64,000 nucleotides of DNA. Source: Cyanobacterium aponinum PCC 10605. Its GTDB lineage: Bacteria > Cyanobacteriota > Cyanobacteriia > Cyanobacteriales > Cyanobacteriaceae. Shown in pieces: positions 44,536 to 53,934 of this stretch. Each line of letters begins with the position of its first letter. The first letter of the stretch is position 1. The translations under genes and the position numbers were made by a program. The notes beneath the pieces are model-generated. The model was not told the origin of the DNA. It ran no database searches and worked only from the letters and a program-made list of their open reading frames with translations. Location of the stretch: the NCBI RefSeq assembly GCF_000317675.1, contig NC_019776.1:2542001-2606000 (forward strand), written 5' to 3'.

Positions 44536-44782
44536 ATCATAGCATAACGTTGGCATTGTAGGGTTCAACGGCCGTTGAACCCTACATCTCACTCTACTCA
44601 AACTTGTTATTTAATGGGAGTCTTACGTCAACAAGATAATATTTCATATTAAAATTATCAATCCCTAAAAGTAAAACACTGCTTTCTCAAAAATACAAGA
44701 CCTATTTTTATTTCATGATAACATACTTAAAACAATACCTCAATAATGCTCAATAAGACTCCGACAGAAGCCTTCAAGTTAC
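44536..44782. other. Spacer between structured RNA and tRNA-Asp
   Basis: Contains one palindrome, GTAGGGTTCAACGGCCGTTG then AACCCTAC (about 44559-44586), a perfect 14-bp inverted repeat likely to act as a bidirectional terminator or a small dispersed palindrome. No gene. Confidence 0.65.
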
Positions 44783-44855
44783 GGGACTGACGGGACTCGA
44801 ACCCGCGACACCCTGCGTGACAGGCAGGTACTCTAACCAACTGAGCTACAATCCC
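44783..44855 (-). tRNA. trnD-GUC: tRNA-Asp(GUC)
   Basis: Minus strand GGGATTGTAGCTCAGTTGG start, anticodon arm CCTGC-CTGTCAC-GCAGG (anticodon GTC), T arm GCGGGTTCGAGTCCCGT, acceptor end CAGTCCC pairing with GGGATTG (one G-T). 73 nt; the terminal CCA is not encoded. Confidence 0.96.
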
Positions 44856-45021
44856 ATTTGACTGACATATTCAATGTTAACGAAAGAAAAAAAAAAAGTC
44901 AAGGCTAAATAACAAAAAATTTTTTCGATAAAAATAGACAAATCTTGACTTGCAATTGGGTTTGGTATGCTCTTATTGTTACAATAACCTGTTAGTCATA
45001 ATGTTGGGTAATGTAAATTAT

Positions 45022-46227
45022 ATGAGTCGTGCCAATAAAGTAGTTTTAGCTTATTCTGGAGGGGTTGACACCTCCGTCTGTATTCCCTACCTCAAAAACG
45101 AATGGGGTGTAAAAGAAGTTATCACCCTAGCGGCAGATTTAGGGCAAGGAGAAGAATTAGCTCCTATTCAAGAAAAAGCCCTCAAATGTGGTGCTGTTGA
45201 GTCTTTAGTTGAAAACGCAACGGAAGAGTTTGTCACTAATTATGCTTTCCCTGCCATTAAAGCTAATGCTTTATACGAAAATCGTTATCCTCTATCTACT
45301 GCTTTAGCTCGTCCTTTAATTGCAAAATTATTAGTCGAGGCGGCTGAAAAATATGGAGCGGATGCTGTTGCTCATGGTTGCACAGGAAAAGGAAATGATC
45401 AAGTCAGATTTGACTTAGGAATTACTGCTTTAAATCCTAATTTGAAAATTTTAGCCCCTGCTAGAGAGTGGGGAATGAGTAGAGAAGAAACTATTGCCTA
45501 TGGAGAAAAATTTGGTATTGAGTCTCCTGTCAAAAAATCTTCTCCCTATAGCATCGATCGCAACTTATTAGGACGTAGTATAGAAGCAGGACCTTTAGAA
45601 GATCCGATGACAGAACCCCCAGAAGAAATTTATGCTTTAACTAAATCTATTACTGATGCCCCTAATGAGCCTCAATATGTAGAAATTACTTTTGAAAAGG
45701 GTATTCCCGTAGCGGTAGATGGAGAAGCCTTATCCCCTGTGGCACTGATTACTAAATTGAATGAAATTGCTGGTAATCACGGTGTTGGCAGATTGGATAT
45801 GATTGAAAATAGAGTTGTGGGTATCAAGTCGAGAGAAATTTATGAAGCCCCTGCATTGTTGGTCTTAATTAAAGCCCATGAAGATTTAGAAAGCCTCACT
45901 TTAACCAGCGATGTTACCCATTATAAACGAGCTCAAATTGACTTAATGTACACCCGTTTGGTTTATGAGGGTTTATGGTATAGCCCTTTAAAATCTGCTT
46001 TAGATGCTTTTATTGACCAAACTCAAGACAGAGTAAGCGGCGTTGTGAGAATTAAATTTTTCAAAGGTAATGCTACCATTGTGGGCAGAAAATCTCATTA
46101 TTCTCTTTATAGTCCTGATTTGTCAACCTATGGTAGTGACGACAAATTTGACCATAAAGCCGCCGAGGGATTCATTTATATTTGGGGATTGTCCTCCCGT
46201 GTTTGGGCGGAAAAAACCAGACTTTAA
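45022..46227 (+). CDS. argG: Argininosuccinate synthase
   Basis: Joins citrulline and aspartate with ATP in arginine synthesis, 401 residues. Starts [20 protein letters not shown], where the PP-loop AYSGGVDTS binds ATP. The conserved [13 protein letters not shown] (citrulline/ATP site) and the C-terminal [18 protein letters not shown]-like segment ([20 protein letters not shown]) are intact. I prefer the ATG at 45022 because family members begin at this point; in-frame TTG 44950 and ATG 45001 upstream would add 24 and 7 unrelated residues and overlap the promoter. tRNA-Asp lies just upstream on the other strand. Confidence 0.95.
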   Translation: MSRANKVVLAYSGGVDTSVCIPYLKNEWGVKEVITLAADLGQGEELAPIQEKALKCGAVESLVENATEEFVTNYAFPAIKANALYENRYPLSTALARPLIAKLLVEAAEKYGADAVAHGCTGKGNDQVRFDLGITALNPNLKILAPAREWGMSREETIAYGEKFGIESPVKKSSPYSIDRNLLGRSIEAGPLEDPMTEPPEEIYALTKSITDAPNEPQYVEITFEKGIPVAVDGEALSPVALITKLNEIAGNHGVGRLDMIENRVVGIKSREIYEAPALLVLIKAHEDLESLTLTSDVTHYKRAQIDLMYTRLVYEGLWYSPLKSALDAFIDQTQDRVSGVVRIKFFKGNATIVGRKSHYSLYSPDLSTYGSDDKFDHKAAEGFIYIWGLSSRVWAEKTRL

Positions 46228-46408
46228 TCGGTACTTTAAGGGGAAGTAATGGGTTAGGAAAAAGGTATCAGGTGATGAGGTGATGAGGTGATGAGGGGAA
46301 GGGGTGAGAGGGGGAAGTAGGGGCAATGGCTATTCCCTCGTACAAATGTTCGGAGTTTTTAATTTTTAATTTTTAATTATCAACTATTCACTATTCACCT
46401 TTGCCCTT

Positions 46409-48820
46409 TTAATTCAAATAAGCAACCGTAACCCCTGCCCCTCCTTCTTTTTGGGGTGCTAGTTCATAATGACTCACTTGGGGATGACTATCTAAAAATT
46501 CGTGTACCCCTTGTCGTAGGCTTCCTGTCCCCTTACCATGCACAATCCACACTGTACCCATGTCCGTTGCAGATGCGATCGCTTTTTCTAAGATAGGATA
46601 GGCTAAATGTACTCTTTTACCTCGAATATCAACACTGTTGCGGGAAGTGCGTATAGCTGTAGGGGGGCTTTTCGTCTCCGTTTTGACAGGATTTTTCCCA
46701 GGGGTAACGGGGGGTTTTTCTTTAACGGGAGTTTCAGGTTTTTCCCATCGTTTACCGTCAAGGGATTCTAAATCAGAGAAGGGGATAACCATTTTCATTA
46801 AGCCAAAACGGGCGCTGATTTGCTCGTTGCTGTCATCTACCCCCAACACTTCCGCTACCTGCCCAATACTCAAAATTCTGACCCTTTCTCCCACTTTGGG
46901 TTTATAACTAGATTTGGACTTACTTTTTTGAATAGGAGTCAAAAAGCGATCGCCAATTTTCCCTAAATTTTCCGTTGCTTGGTGTGCATCTTGGGCGGTG
47001 GGACTTCCTTTTTGTTTTAACCCCTTAATAACTTGGTTAATTTGGCTTTTAGCGTCTAATAAGAGCTTATGAACTTCTTGTTCTTGTTCTTTCTTTAAAT
47101 CTCTCTCTCTTGCCTGTAAAGAGATAGCTTTTGCTTCTACCTGTTGATAGAATAACTCCGTTTTGGTTAACAAATCCTGTGCCTGTTGATGCTTATCTTC
47201 TTGCTCTTTCCTCTGTTTTTCTAAGGCAGAAATCAATTCATTGACATCCGCAGAAAAGCCTCCGACTAATTCTTTTGCTTCGGCAACAATGTCATCATTT
47301 AACCCCAATCTTTGAGCGATAGTAATGGCATTAGAGCGCCCCGGAATGCCCCATAATAAACGATAGGTAGGCTGTAAACTCACATCGTCAAATTCCACTG
47401 ACGCATTCTCAAAGCGGGAATCGCTATATTTCAGGCTTTTTAACTCCCCATAGTGGGTAGTGGCGATGGTTAAGAGGTTATTACTAGCTAAATATTTCAA
47501 AATAGAAATTGCGATCGCAGTTCCTTCATTGGGATCTGTACCAGCTCCAACTTCATCTAACAATACTAACGAGTTATTTTCTTTAATTTCATCTAAAATA
47601 CGGACAATACGACGAATATGCCCTGAAAAAGTAGATAAACTTTGTTGTAAGGACTGCTCATCACCAATATCGGCTAAAACATTATTAAACCAAGGAATTC
47701 TTGCGGGGGATTTTGCAGGAATAAATAAACCTACTTTTGCCATTAACGCCACCATACCGATGGTTTTCAATGTGACAGTTTTACCCCCTGTATTCGGTCC
47801 TGTAATGGCGACAACCCTTGTTTCTGGGGAAATACGGACATCAATGGGAATTACTTGACTTCCTTCTTCGTGTCTTTCTTGCCACACTAATAGAGGATGT
47901 CTAACCTGTCTTAAAGTGATGCTTTCTCCGTCAGCAAAATCCACAAACTCAGGGGGATAAGCATCTAACCATAGGCTATATCTTGCCCTTGCGGTTGCTA
48001 AATCCAAAGTGGTTGCCACAGCGAGTAATTCTTCTAAGTCTTGCCAATTTTCGGCTACTTTCTCCGATAAAGCTCTTAATATCTTTTCTTCTTCTCTTTT
48101 TTCTTGATTACGGCTAGTTTGTAGCTTATTTCCCAATTCAACCACCGCTTTCGGTTCAACGTATAAAGTTGAGCCTGTGCTAGAAGTATCATGGACAATA
48201 CCGGTAATTATACCACTATGATCCGCTTTCACTGGTAGCACGAAGCGATCGCCCCTTTGGGTGATGACTAATTCTTGTAAGGCATTGCCATAACGTTGAA
48301 TAATACCTTGTAAAGTTTGTTGAATTTTACTGCGTAAGGACTTTATTTTTTGTCTAATTTCTGCTAACTGAGGACTTGCTCTTTCTGTGATTTCGCCCCT
48401 ATCATCTATACAATAATGAATTTCTTGTTCTAATTCAGGAAAAGTTCGAATATTCGCAACTAATTCTTGGAGAGTAATTAAGTCATTTTTATCATCAATA
48501 ATTCTTCTTAATTTACGCACCCCTGCCAAAGTTGTCGCTAAATTGAGCAACTCCTCCCCTGATAACATACCGCCCATTTTTGCCCTTTCAATACCATCAC
48601 CCACGTCATGAATACCCTGAAAAGACCAATTACAGTTAATATCTGTTTCTAATGTGACAACTTCTTGAGTCTGTGCTAATAATAACCTCGTGTGAGCAAG
48701 GGTAGAAGGAATGGTTAAATTTTGAGATGCGATCGCACCTAACTTTGTTGAGGCAAAAGTGGAAAGATGTTGACATAACCTTTGCCATTCTAGTAGTTTT
48801 AAAGTCTCTTTTTCAATCAA
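46409..48820 (-). CDS. mutS2: Endonuclease MutS2
   Basis: 803-residue MutS homologue without the mismatch-recognition domain; it acts on recombination intermediates or stalled ribosomes. Seen: helical clamp/core, Walker A in ITGPNTGGKTVTLKTIG (about 338), Walker B SLVLLDEVGAGTDP (about 415), H-loop TTHYGELK, a long coiled coil (about 520-610, rich in Glu/Gln/Lys), and a C-terminal Smr nuclease domain (about 724-803) with VDIRGKRV and the HGKGTGSLR motif. All nucleotide-binding motifs are intact. It stands alone. Confidence 0.95.
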   Translation of the reverse strand: MIEKETLKLLEWQRLCQHLSTFASTKLGAIASQNLTIPSTLAHTRLLLAQTQEVVTLETDINCNWSFQGIHDVGDGIERAKMGGMLSGEELLNLATTLAGVRKLRRIIDDKNDLITLQELVANIRTFPELEQEIHYCIDDRGEITERASPQLAEIRQKIKSLRSKIQQTLQGIIQRYGNALQELVITQRGDRFVLPVKADHSGIITGIVHDTSSTGSTLYVEPKAVVELGNKLQTSRNQEKREEEKILRALSEKVAENWQDLEELLAVATTLDLATARARYSLWLDAYPPEFVDFADGESITLRQVRHPLLVWQERHEEGSQVIPIDVRISPETRVVAITGPNTGGKTVTLKTIGMVALMAKVGLFIPAKSPARIPWFNNVLADIGDEQSLQQSLSTFSGHIRRIVRILDEIKENNSLVLLDEVGAGTDPNEGTAIAISILKYLASNNLLTIATTHYGELKSLKYSDSRFENASVEFDDVSLQPTYRLLWGIPGRSNAITIAQRLGLNDDIVAEAKELVGGFSADVNELISALEKQRKEQEDKHQQAQDLLTKTELFYQQVEAKAISLQARERDLKKEQEQEVHKLLLDAKSQINQVIKGLKQKGSPTAQDAHQATENLGKIGDRFLTPIQKSKSKSSYKPKVGERVRILSIGQVAEVLGVDDSNEQISARFGLMKMVIPFSDLESLDGKRWEKPETPVKEKPPVTPGKNPVKTETKSPPTAIRTSRNSVDIRGKRVHLAYPILEKAIASATDMGTVWIVHGKGTGSLRQGVHEFLDSHPQVSHYELAPQKEGGAGVTVAYLN

Positions 48821-48859
48821 GGCTCAATCAGTGACTATATTTCCAATAGGTTTTAATCA

Positions 48860-48880
48860 ATTCTAACCTAAACTGAGGTT
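48860..48880 (-). repeat. Dispersed repeat end directly after a stop codon
   Basis: Minus strand AACCTCAGTTTAGGTTAGA begins at the base after the TAA of the kinase gene (48881-48883). A short copy of the AACCTCAGTTCGG end motif. Confidence 0.7.
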
Positions 48881-50377
48881 TTACCAGATATGTCTCTTAC
48901 CATCTGGAAATATGGTAGCCCAATTAGTTTGACTTTGTTGTATTTGTTCCTCTGTTATATTTGCGTCCGTTAAGTTTGCACCGCAAAGATTAGTTCCTTC
49001 CAAATTAGCACCTTCCAAATTAGCAGATTTTAAATTAGCATTGCGCAAATCGGCTGATTGTAAATCAGCTTTAAAAAAATAAACTCTAGTTAGATTGGCT
49101 TTAAAAAATCTTGCTCCTGCTAAATTCGCACAATAAAAATTAGCTCCTTCTAAATTAGCCTCTTCAAAATTTACTCTAATTAACTGACAGTTACGAAAAT
49201 TAATATCAGGTATTTCCCCTTGAGCAAAATTCAATTGATTGAAATTTTGTCCATTAAAATCCCTTCTCCCATTGAGATACGCATTTAAAACAGTACGAGG
49301 GTTAACCTGAGTTATATACTTACTTTTTCCCTGACGAGATTTTCTCGCTCTAATTGCCATGGCTAAACGAGAAGTTGCTGATAAATGAGTATTTTGGGAT
49401 GTATTATCTTTTTCCTCTATTTCTTTTTTATCTTTCCCTTGAGCATTCAACATTCCTTCCTCTAATTCCTTTGCATAGGGCATTATATCTAAATCCTTAA
49501 TTACCTCATCCGCCGACTTATAGCGATCGCGCAAATTCATTTCTAACATTCGAGAAAGGACTTTTTCAAAACTTTTACTTACCTTTATTTCTCTCTGCCA
49601 AGCTAATTCTCCCGTTAACTCATCAATGGGAAAATCTTTTGGAGACTTCGCACTCATCAGATAAAGACACGTTGCCCCCAAAGCATAAATATCACTAGCA
49701 TAAAAAGGACGCATTGCTAATTGTTCAGGAGGGGCAAATCCCATTGTACCCACAGCAAATTCCGTTAAAGCCGTTTGTCCATAAGTTTTAGCTAAATGAC
49801 TATTAACTTGATCCTTTACCGCTCCAAAATCGATTAAAACAAGTCTCCCATCCTGCTCACGACGAATAATATTTGCGGGTTTAATATCTCGATGAATAAT
49901 CTTTAAAGAATGAATATATTTAAGTATCTCTAAAACTTCCAACAAAAATTTTTTCACCTTGGTTTCACTAAAAATCCCATCTTTTTTCACCTCTTGTTGC
50001 AACGTCTTACCCTTGACCCAATTTTGTACTAAATAAAATCTCTTATCTTGTTCAAAGTAATCCAACAATCTAGGTATTTGAGGATGATCTAATTTTCCTA
50101 AAGTTTTTGCTTCTCTCTCAAACAAATCTAATGCCATCTCAAAAGCATCAGGGTCATTCGCAGAAGGTCTTAATTGCTTCACTACACATAGGGGATTACC
50201 CGGCAGAGATAAATCTATACTCAAAAAAGTTGCCCCAAATCCACCCTTACCAATTTTCTTAACCGCACGATAACGCCCATGTAAAATTAAATCGCCACCA
50301 CAATTTTGACAAATCTTTAAATTAGATGGGTTTTGTGGCAGAGAACAATCGGGATTTAGGCAATAACTCAGAATCAT
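48881..50377 (-). CDS. spkB: Serine/threonine protein kinase with pentapeptide repeats (SpkB-like)
   Basis: 498-residue Hanks-type kinase. N-terminal zinc-ribbon-like cysteines 6, 11, 23 and 26 (CLNPDC / CQNC). Kinase domain about 34-300: glycine loop GKGGFGATFLS, VVKQL lysine, HRDIKPANI catalytic loop, DFGAV, and APPEQ in place of APE. A linker with basic RARKSRQGKSK follows, then pentapeptide repeats (about 385-480; ANLEGANFYCANLAGARFFK and onwards). This layout is that of SpkB of Synechocystis, linked there to oxidative-stress tolerance. No membrane segment. Substrates here are unknown. Confidence 0.88.
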   Translation of the reverse strand: MILSYCLNPDCSLPQNPSNLKICQNCGGDLILHGRYRAVKKIGKGGFGATFLSIDLSLPGNPLCVVKQLRPSANDPDAFEMALDLFEREAKTLGKLDHPQIPRLLDYFEQDKRFYLVQNWVKGKTLQQEVKKDGIFSETKVKKFLLEVLEILKYIHSLKIIHRDIKPANIIRREQDGRLVLIDFGAVKDQVNSHLAKTYGQTALTEFAVGTMGFAPPEQLAMRPFYASDIYALGATCLYLMSAKSPKDFPIDELTGELAWQREIKVSKSFEKVLSRMLEMNLRDRYKSADEVIKDLDIMPYAKELEEGMLNAQGKDKKEIEEKDNTSQNTHLSATSRLAMAIRARKSRQGKSKYITQVNPRTVLNAYLNGRRDFNGQNFNQLNFAQGEIPDINFRNCQLIRVNFEEANLEGANFYCANLAGARFFKANLTRVYFFKADLQSADLRNANLKSANLEGANLEGTNLCGANLTDANITEEQIQQSQTNWATIFPDGKRHIW

Positions 50378-50454
50378 TCAGCATTTGTTATGTCGCTCTA
50401 TTGATAATCAGTATAGCGATTTTAGTGATGGGGTGAATAGTTATTAATCATGAA

Positions 50455-50670
50455 TAAATCTCAAAAGGGCAAGGGGCAAAGTCAATGGGCAATGGACAAT
50501 GGGTAAAAGGCAAGAGTGTTTAATTAACTTCCCTCTAACGCCCCAACACCCTGTTTCTCTCTCTGCCCTCATCTCCCCATCCCTTAAAACCTTGACACCT
50601 GCAACCTGCAACCTGCAGCCTGAAACCTGACACCTACCCTTATCCAATATTCTTAAACCGAACTGAGGTT
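50455..50670. repeat. Spacer strings ending in a repeat motif at the mrnC stop
   Basis: Low-complexity words (AAGGGGCAAAGTCAATGGGC, CCTGCAACCTGCAACCTGCA) lead into TCTTAAACCGAACTGAGGTT (50651-50670). The final TT plus the next A is the stop codon (TAA, minus strand) of mrnC, so the repeat end overlaps the gene's stop. Confidence 0.75.
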
Positions 50671-51151
50671 AATTATATTTTTGTGTAACATCCGTTAAAT
50701 GAGATAAAAGAAACTCTAACCTTTCTGGCTCAGAAATATACAAGTATCCCAAAAGAGTTTCAAATCCACTAGCCGCTTGATAAGTTTGTAACGGTAAACG
50801 ACGAGGAGATTTATTAACCGCATTTCTACCCCTACGCACCCAATCTTTCTCTATGTCGTTGAGAAGAGGATAAATATTTTGTAAATATGTTGCCTGAGAC
50901 TCCGCCCTGACTTTGCTGACAACAACATGATGGTAGTCCGCTATTTTTTTTGAGGGCAATAAGTAGGAGGTACGAATATATAGCTCATAAACTGCATCGC
51001 CAATATAAGCGAGAGCATCAGGAGAAACTTGCGACAATACTTTAGAAATGTCATCACTTTCAAACACCAATTTAGACAAGACTTTTACCTCATTCCGAGT
51101 TTCAGAGTGAGGTGGTGGAGAAAATGAAAGTTGTGTTTTTTTCTTAGACAA
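50669..51151 (-). CDS. mrnC: Mini-ribonuclease 3
   Basis: 160-residue RNase III-type nuclease without a double-stranded RNA binding domain; in Bacillus it matures 23S rRNA ends. The RNase III core is seen in ALAYIGDAVYELYIRTS (about 44-60, with the Asp and Glu of the active site), RRGRNAVNKSPRR and YQAASGFETLLGYLYISEPERL (second acidic pair in FETLLGYLYI). In cyanobacteria two such proteins are common. Its stop codon is embedded in a dispersed repeat end. Confidence 0.93.
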   Translation of the reverse strand: MSKKKTQLSFSPPPHSETRNEVKVLSKLVFESDDISKVLSQVSPDALAYIGDAVYELYIRTSYLLPSKKIADYHHVVVSKVRAESQATYLQNIYPLLNDIEKDWVRRGRNAVNKSPRRLPLQTYQAASGFETLLGYLYISEPERLEFLLSHLTDVTQKYN

Positions 51152-51365
51152 ATCCGTAAATCAAGATTGTAGTTTAAATTTATTCTGAGACTTTATTGTT
51201 AGAACAAACGTAATGGTTGACTAAAATTAATTGATTTAACCGTAGTCAAACTCGAATATTTATTACTAACTTATCAATTGGTCATGGACGTAGTTAGTTT
51301 TCTACGTCCTTGTCAAACTCCTATCCTCACAAATCCATTTTTGATTGTAATAGTCAAGACATGAG

Positions 51366-51725
51366 TTAAACATTTTTCAAAGCCTCATCGAGAGAGTTCT
51401 GTAACTTAAGAAACTTCTCTAATCTTACCATTTTTACAGTCTGGGTAACTCTAGGATTAGTAACAATTTGCATTTTTCCTTTCACATTCTCAACTTGTTT
51501 GGCAATGCGTACTAACGCACCTAGTCCAGAACTATCAATAAAATCGATTTGAGATAAATCAAGGACAATTTTATTAGCTTTATCTGAAATATACCCAGAA
51601 ATGATTTTCTGAAAAGTTGGCTCAGAAAATGCGTCTAGTTGACCAATGAGATGAAAGATTTGACAATTATTTCTGACTTCACGAGTCCCTCTAAGACTAA
51701 CAGTCAGGTTTAGTTGTTCGGAAAT
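51366..51725 (-). CDS. STAS-domain anti-anti-sigma factor-like protein, ATT start
   Basis: 119 residues, SpoIIAA-like: SEQLNLTVSLRGTREVRNNC, LIGQLDAFSEPTFQKIISGY, IVLDLSQIDFIDSSGLGALV, IVTNPRVTQTVKMVRLEKFL. The phosphorylatable serine is in DSSGLG. Such proteins bind kinase-type anti-sigma factors in partner-switching. No ATG, GTG or TTG lies near the N-terminus; AAGGAGG is 5 bases before ATT (51725-51723), which fits a ribosome-binding site, and the reading frame upstream has no better start. ATT is therefore my call for the initiator. Confidence 0.82.
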   Translation of the reverse strand: MSEQLNLTVSLRGTREVRNNCQIFHLIGQLDAFSEPTFQKIISGYISDKANKIVLDLSQIDFIDSSGLGALVRIAKQVENVKGKMQIVTNPRVTQTVKMVRLEKFLKLQNSLDEALKNV

Positions 51726-51865
51726 AGCAACCTCCTTACTTCTCGTAGTTGTTAAAATAGCGATGATCGGTTAATAGTATAATATAGCCTATTATTTGGG
51801 TCAATTAATTTTTTCTGTCTGTTTTTTTCTCAATTCGCTTAATTTTTTTCGTTAGGATCTTTTTT

Positions 51866-52159
51866 ATGAGTTCTTTTTTGGGCAGATTCTCTTTATTGTG
51901 GTTTTTATTCTTTTTTGGTCATTTTTCAGCTATTGCCTTACCTCCTCCCGATGATATTCCGGAAGAAGTTTTAGCAACAGAAATTATTACAGAAGCGCGA
52001 TCGCCTCTTAATAATGAACCCCTTACAACAGAGGAATATGTGACCCTCACAGAAAAACAAGCAAATAGTAAATATCCACCTCAAATAAGTTCCGATATAC
52101 GCCAGAAAATATTTTTGCTAAGAATTATCAACCTTATCAGAACAATCTCTCCTTTGTAA
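51866..52159 (+). CDS. Small secreted hypothetical protein
   Basis: 97 residues: a signal peptide (FLGRFSLLWFLFFFGHFSAIA, cleaved near residue 24), then a proline- and acid-rich stretch (LPPPDDIPEEVLATEI, then EARSPLNNEPLTTEEYVTLT) and a short hydrophobic C-terminus. The sequence EVLATEIITEARSPLNNEPL recalls a family of cyanobacterial exported proteins without known function. It is convergent with the RRM gene and followed by its terminator. Confidence 0.72.
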   Translation: MSSFLGRFSLLWFLFFFGHFSAIALPPPDDIPEEVLATEIITEARSPLNNEPLTTEEYVTLTEKQANSKYPPQISSDIRQKIFLLRIINLIRTISPL

Positions 52160-52171
52160 CTCCCTTCAAAA

Positions 52172-52208
52172 AAGAAAAAAGCCCTACAATAAATAATAAA
52201 GTAGAGCT
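52172..52208 (-). terminator. Terminator of the RRM-protein gene
   Basis: Minus strand AGCTCTAC ... GTAGGGCT (52208-52180), an 8-bp stem with one mismatch around a TTATTATTTATT loop, followed by TTTTTTCTTT. Starts 34 bases past the stop at 52243. Confidence 0.75.
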
Positions 52209-52242
52209 GATGAAGGAATTTGTTTTATAACAATGTCAAATC

Positions 52243-52779
52243 CTAATTAGAAGTCTGAGCGGCAAACATTTCTTTTAACTTATTGAGTTCATTTGCCCAA
52301 CGAGGATCTGGTTGAATAGATTCAGAAACCGAAACGGCTTTTTGAGTTTTAGCCTTACCACCTTTACGATTTTTCTTCGGTTTTTTATTGTTATTATTAC
52401 GACGAGAAGGCTTATTATCAGTGTTAGCTTCTACCTGATTATTATTAGTTGTTTCAGCTTCTTCCTGTTGTTCCCCTTCTTCCTTGCTACCCTTATTACG
52501 AGGTAACGCTTTTTCTATAACTAAAAGGAAATCCTTACCCTCTTCATCCTTATAGGTTTCACCATTATAAACTAATGGCTTTTCATTATATCTGTTAATA
52601 AAATCTTCCGCCGCCTCATCACTGGGGACAGTTACAAAACCAAAACCACGACATTCTTTTTTCTTTCTTTCTTTTATTAACTTAGTGGTAAAAGAAGGCT
52701 CAAAATCACTAAACATTTTTTCTAAACCTTCTTTCTCTATTTCCGCCTTTGGTAACTTCACATATAGACGTACAGACAT
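52243..52779 (-). CDS. RRM RNA-binding protein with charged tail
   Basis: 178 residues. One RNA-recognition motif at 1-85: RNP2 VRLYVKLP near the start and RNP1 CRGFGFVTV (about 44-52). The tail (about 95-150) is rich in Glu, Gln, Asn and Lys/Arg (EEGEQQEEAETTNNN, then SRRNNNNKKPKKNRKGGKAK), likely disordered and RNA-binding. Cyanobacterial RRM proteins are small; this one is longer, and its RRM is divergent from the Rbp group. Codirectional terminator follows. Function in mRNA targeting or cold response is only a guess. Confidence 0.88.
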   Translation of the reverse strand: MSVRLYVKLPKAEIEKEGLEKMFSDFEPSFTTKLIKERKKKECRGFGFVTVPSDEAAEDFINRYNEKPLVYNGETYKDEEGKDFLLVIEKALPRNKGSKEEGEQQEEAETTNNNQVEANTDNKPSRRNNNNKKPKKNRKGGKAKTQKAVSVSESIQPDPRWANELNKLKEMFAAQTSN

Positions 52780-53309
52780 TTAGATTTCCTCCATTAATGT
52801 TAAATATTTGGTTGATTATTCGTAAAATTTATAAAATTACCACAGATTAACTCTTTCTATTCACAACAAATGAGCTAGTTGAACCCTACAAGGCATAACT
52901 AACTCTTAATCGCTGATGTTTTATTTTATTTTGTCTGTCAGATGAAGCTATTAAGATCATTGACTGTTTATTATCAACTTAGTTTAGAACTTTATTTTAT
53001 CTTTATCGAGAATAATCTGAAGTATTGGTATTTGTTTTACTAACAGTTCTTATTTATTCCCTTAGATCCTATCACAGTTATTAATTTCTGTTAAGTATAA
53101 TAGGAAATATCTTTAACTTTTTTTAACCTCAGTTAACTGACGAACTTTTTTACTATAAGTATTTATGCTTATTGTTCAAGATGAGCAGTTTAACAATTTT
53201 GGTTATGTTACTCATTAAGATAATTGATTTGACACTAGGTAAAACGCAAAATTTTACCCTTATCAAGGATAGCAGTTTTTACTTTGAAAGTAAAGGAGAA
53301 TATGAGATT
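52780..53309. other. Spacer between RRM gene and nblA
   Basis: Divergent promoters must lie here. The frame upstream of nblA is open to 53172 but codes for no recognisable sequence and looks like a long leader. A TTTTTAACCTCAGTTAACTG motif near 53120-53139 resembles the dispersed repeat ends. Confidence 0.5.
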
Positions 53310-53489
53310 ATGTCTAATTCAGTCGGTTTGTCTTTAGAACAACAATTCAATCTTCGTTCTTTTGAAACTCAGGTAGAGAAAATGACAAAAGAACAAGCAC
53401 AAGACTTTTTAGTTAAACTTTATGCAGAAATGCTTGTTAGGGAAAATCTTTATAAAGACACATTAAAACATCAATGGGGTTTAGAATAA
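53310..53489 (+). CDS. nblA: Phycobilisome degradation protein NblA
   Basis: 59-residue adaptor made under nitrogen or sulfur starvation that brings phycobilisomes to the Clp protease. From ATG 53310: SVGLSLEQQFNLRSFETQVE then MTKEQAQDFLVKLYAEMLVR then ENLYKDTLKHQWGLE. The family core L-E-Q-Q-F, E-Q-A-Q-x-F-L and RENLY is intact. AAGGAG (53293-53298) precedes it; the in-frame ATG at 53172 is far upstream and gives an unrelated extension, so I use 53310. An NtcA box was sought but not convincingly found. Confidence 0.92.
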   Translation: MSNSVGLSLEQQFNLRSFETQVEKMTKEQAQDFLVKLYAEMLVRENLYKDTLKHQWGLE

Positions 53490-53934
53490 ATTTTTCCTGC
53501 CATCATTAAATTCATTCATCTATCTTTTATATCAGCCTCCCTCTCTTGCTTGGTTCTAAAAGAAATAAGCTGGGGTTGCCGGGGTGAAAAATTGAAAAAA
53601 TTGGTTTTTTTATAAATATCTTTTCTTCAAAATATGAAATAAGATTTTTAAAGAAATTAATAATTATCAAAATACTGACAATTCTAAACTTATAAATGTG
53701 TAATCTTAAAGTTTAACTCCTCCTCAAAATTATAAAGTTTAAGATAAATAGCAATCAAATTAATGAGCCAGAAAGCACTGTCAAATAAAAAGAAGCTCAG
53801 AAATAAATCTTAAAGCTAGTTTAAGTTAGTCTAAAAAATCAGTTGAAAAAAATAAATTTAGTTAACCATAATCTCAAGACTAAAAAACTAATATTAAAAT
53901 TTATTCCGAGCCCCAATAAATAAAAAGTATTAGC
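53490..53934. other. AT-rich spacer after nblA
   Basis: About 440 bases with no frame, no clear hairpin and no repeat from the families noted elsewhere. Nothing identified. Confidence 0.5.

Noticed and set aside
44950-45021. N-terminal extension of argG
   Set aside because: Extra residues do not match argininosuccinate synthase, and the family start is at 45022.
46638-46907. Frames antisense to mutS2 and other long genes
   Set aside because: They have no start signals or recognisable products and are fully explained by the genes on the other strand.
50455-50650. CRISPR array
   Set aside because: The repeating words are degenerate, of unequal length and without spacers; this is low-complexity intergenic DNA.
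53172-53309. Upstream extension of nblA
   Set aside because: NblA is about 60 residues; the extension is not conserved-looking, and a ribosome-binding site precedes 53310.
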